Positions 62,373-64,000 of a stretch of DNA of 64,000 nt are shown here, piece by piece (the stretch's first letter is position 1; the number at the start of each line of letters is the position of its first letter). The stretch comes from Sphingomonas sp. AOB5 (lineage in GTDB: Bacteria > Pseudomonadota > Alphaproteobacteria > Sphingomonadales > Sphingomonadaceae). Below the pieces are notes generated by a model. It saw nothing but the letters and a program-made list of their open reading frames with translations. It was not told where the DNA came from and searched no databases. Location: positions 1 to 64,000 of the forward strand of contig NZ_JARNTV010000015.1 in NCBI RefSeq assembly GCF_029433115.1, in the 5' to 3' direction. A program made the position numbers and the translations under genes.

Positions 62373-62926
62373 TGAGCCGACGGGAAGCAATCGGAGTCGG
62401 CGCGGCGGCGCTGGCGGCGGGCGGTGCGGCTCCGGCGATCGCGGGGGCGAGCGACCCGATGGCGCTGCCCGAGCCGAGCCTCGCTTTCGCCTTCCAGCTC
62501 GAGGTGACGCTCGGGCCGCCGCAGGAGCTGGGTGTGGTCGACGGCGTGCGCAAGCGGATCATCCCGATCACCGGCGGCAGTTTTTCCGGCGAGAAGATCA
62601 AGGGCGCGGTGATGCATGGCGGCGCCGACTGGCAGGATATCCGGCCCGAGGACGGGCTGACCCGGGTGTTCGCGCATTACTGGCTGAAGGCCGATGACGG
62701 CGCGGTGATCTCGGTAAAGAACAACGGCGTGCGCCGCGCCCCGCCCGAGGTGATGAAGAAGATGATGGCGGGCGAGATCGTGCCGCCCGCAGACTATTAT
62801 TTCCGGACCAACCCGGTGTTCGACACCGGCGCCGCGGCGCATCGCTGGCTGAACGAGAATATGTTCGTGTGCGTGGGCGCGAGGCTGCCGGACAAAGTGG
62901 TGATCCGGACGTATCTGGTGCTTTGA
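62372..62926 (+). CDS. DUF3237 family protein with Tat signal
   Basis: 184 aa from the ATG at 62372, one base overlapping the ligase stop. The start MSRREAIGVGAAALAAGGAA is a twin-arginine signal, cleaved near AIAGA. The DUF3237 core is well kept: PITGGSFSGEKIKGAVMHGG, ADWQDIRPEDG, AHYWLKADDGAVISVKNNG and a C-terminal NENMFVCVGAR. It is the exported counterpart of the protein at 48581-49138. It faces the second carotenoid oxygenase across a palindromic element. The function is unknown. Confidence 0.9.
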   Translation: MSRREAIGVGAAALAAGGAAPAIAGASDPMALPEPSLAFAFQLEVTLGPPQELGVVDGVRKRIIPITGGSFSGEKIKGAVMHGGADWQDIRPEDGLTRVFAHYWLKADDGAVISVKNNGVRRAPPEVMKKMMAGEIVPPADYYFRTNPVFDTGAAAHRWLNENMFVCVGARLPDKVVIRTYLVL

Positions 62927-62929
62927 CCC

Positions 62930-63055
62930 AATCCTCCCCCGCAAGGGGGAGGTGTCAGCGCAGCTGACGGAGGGGGAGGTAAGCGATCCGCTATCTTTAG
63001 TGATTCCGCCCCCTCCGCCGCCTTCGGCGTCACCTCCCCCTTGCGGGAGAGGATT
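62930..63055. repeat. GC-rich palindromic intergenic element, copy 2
   Basis: Arms 62930-62954 (AATCCTCCCCCGCAAGGGGG and GAGGTG) and 63031-63055 pair over 25 bases with one mismatch. Internal GTCAGC-GCA-GCTGAC and GACGGAGGGGGA are shared in layout with copy 1 at 43850-43985. It lies between convergent genes and touches the stop codon of the carotenoid oxygenase, so it may double as a bidirectional terminator. Confidence 0.87.
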
Positions 63056-64000
63056 TAGGAACGCAGCAATTCCCGCCCAACCCAATGCGCGTGCGTCCCA
63101 CTGCTGATCTTGTGCGGCAGCGCGATGCGGCAGACCGGGCCTTCCTCGAACCGCTTGCAATCGATCAGCACGCATTCCGATGTGCCGCGATTTTCGTCGA
63201 TGATGAAGCTGACCAGATAGCCGTCATCCTCGTCCTTCGCGTCCACCCGCGGCGCGAACGGCGCTTCGCTGGCGTAGCGGCCTTCCTCCAGCTTGAGCGA
63301 CCAGCTCTCGCCGGTTTCCAGATCATGCTTCACGAAGCCGTTGAACAGGAACCAGCCGGGCCGCGTCGTCGTGCTGTACGCATAGCGATAAGGGCGGCCG
63401 GCATAGGCCTGATTGAACATCCCGAATTCGAGGATGCGATCGTCGAGATGGCCTTCCTTCGTCTCGCCCGTCGCGAGGTTGAAACGCCAGCGGTGGAGCT
63501 TGGGGCGGAAGCTGTGCTCGTCGAGATAGCCCATCAGATGACCATGCTCGCCCATGTCGGCGAGCGGCTCTGGCATCGGGTTTTCCTGGAAATAGCCGTC
63601 CATCACCACTTCGTCGCCATCCTCATAGGCGTTGAGGAAATGGAGAATGTAGGTGGGCTTCGCGTCGAACCAGCGGATATCCGCTTCGCCGCCATGGCGC
63701 GGGATCAGGGCAAAGCGCGAGGGCAGGTCGTGCATGCGCACCGCATGGATATCGCGTTCGAGCAGCTTCTGGTCCCAGAATACCGGCAGGTCGTTGAGGA
63801 TCGACCAGTTCTCCGAAAAGCACATGTCGTGCGGCAGGCGCGGCCCGGGCAGCGGCACCGGCGTGTAGGTGACCAGCTTCCCCGAATGATCGACCACGCC
63901 GTAATGCATATAGGGCGCGTGCTTCGAGTAGTTGAAGAACATCAGCTCGCCGGTGCGGTCGTCCACCTTGGGATGCGCCGAGATGCCGTCAAGCGGCACC
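63055..64000 (-). CDS. Carotenoid oxygenase family protein (5' part outside window)
   Basis: About 315 C-terminal residues are visible; the frame is open at the right edge and the start lies outside. The four-His Fe(II) pattern is present: SAHPKVDD, LPHDMCF, ILHFLNAYED and GTHAHWV. The sequence differs clearly from the CCD at 45044-46510 and looks closer to the apocarotenoid / RPE65-like branch than to the lignostilbene dioxygenases. The Tyr and Lys that mark those enzymes would fall in the missing part. It is convergent with the DUF3237 gene. The expected reaction is oxidative C=C cleavage with O2. Confidence 0.9.
   Translation of the reverse strand, partial: VPLDGISAHPKVDDRTGELMFFNYSKHAPYMHYGVVDHSGKLVTYTPVPLPGPRLPHDMCFSENWSILNDLPVFWDQKLLERDIHAVRMHDLPSRFALIPRHGGEADIRWFDAKPTYILHFLNAYEDGDEVVMDGYFQENPMPEPLADMGEHGHLMGYLDEHSFRPKLHRWRFNLATGETKEGHLDDRILEFGMFNQAYAGRPYRYAYSTTTRPGWFLFNGFVKHDLETGESWSLKLEEGRYASEAPFAPRVDAKDEDDGYLVSFIIDENRGTSECVLIDCKRFEEGPVCRIALPHKISSGTHAHWVGRELLRS

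Noticed and set aside
1-64000. Search for tRNA, rRNA, IS elements, integrase or phage genes
   Set aside because: No such sequence was recognised on either strand; the window seems to be purely catabolic coding DNA with short gaps.

Overview
The window reads as a GC-rich chromosomal segment of an alphaproteobacterium of the order Sphingomonadales (Sphingomonas / Novosphingobium / Sphingopyxis type). Support: five full-length TonB-dependent receptors (TBDRs) in 50 kb, many small uptake-plus-catabolism units, a lignostilbene-dioxygenase-type carotenoid oxygenase, and intergenic palindromes of a kind I associate with sphingomonads. I see no rRNA, tRNA, phage, IS element, CRISPR array or replication origin. 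The whole window is catabolic accessory DNA.

Layout. (1) 1-6126, minus: acyl-CoA ligase, TBDR, FAH-family hydrolase and an E1/transketolase-like protein that runs off the left edge. (2) 6322-14926: carboxymuconolactone-decarboxylase-like protein, LysR, luciferase-like monooxygenase, then (minus) MFS, bicupin and GST, then (plus) a 3-hydroxyisobutyrate-dehydrogenase-like protein coupled to a GMC oxidoreductase. (3) 14979-17913: GntR/FadR-type regulator divergent from a short-chain dehydrogenase and a thiolase, a beta-oxidation pair. (4) 17920-28179: a minus operon GntR, serine hydrolase, type-B carboxylesterase, acyl-CoA ligase, divergent from TBDR, MFS and an M28-fold protein. This looks like one ester-uptake, hydrolysis and CoA-activation unit. 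A perfect FadR-class operator lies in the divergent promoter. (5) 28271-40194: carbohydrate-type TBDR divergent from an ACS-type MFS carrier coupled to a Tat-exported protein of unknown family; then (minus) a Tat-exported PrpD-family protein, 5-dehydro-4-deoxyglucarate dehydratase, LysR and a second carboxylesterase. (6) 40365-43833: a fourth TBDR and a MarR regulator.

(7) 43989 to the right edge is the most coherent and interesting block. It holds an AraC regulator, a lignostilbene-dioxygenase-like enzyme, an alpha/beta hydrolase, an MFS carrier, a DUF3237 protein, a Tat-exported PrpD-family protein, a TBDR and two tandem VOC proteins (one Tat-exported, one not). It continues with an SCP2-type thiolase, a feruloyl-CoA-synthetase-like ligase, a DUF1295 membrane protein, a thiolase lacking its second cysteine, a dihydrodipicolinate-reductase-like protein, another acyl-CoA ligase, a Tat-exported DUF3237 protein and a second carotenoid oxygenase cut by the window end. 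Many of these genes overlap by 1-4 bases, so they are probably translated together. My reading (inference) is a pathway for importing and dismantling a plant phenylpropanoid or stilbene-like compound, with some steps in the periplasm.

Three palindromic intergenic elements were found, all between convergent genes; two of them are copies of one family. No gap between genes exceeds 300 bases.
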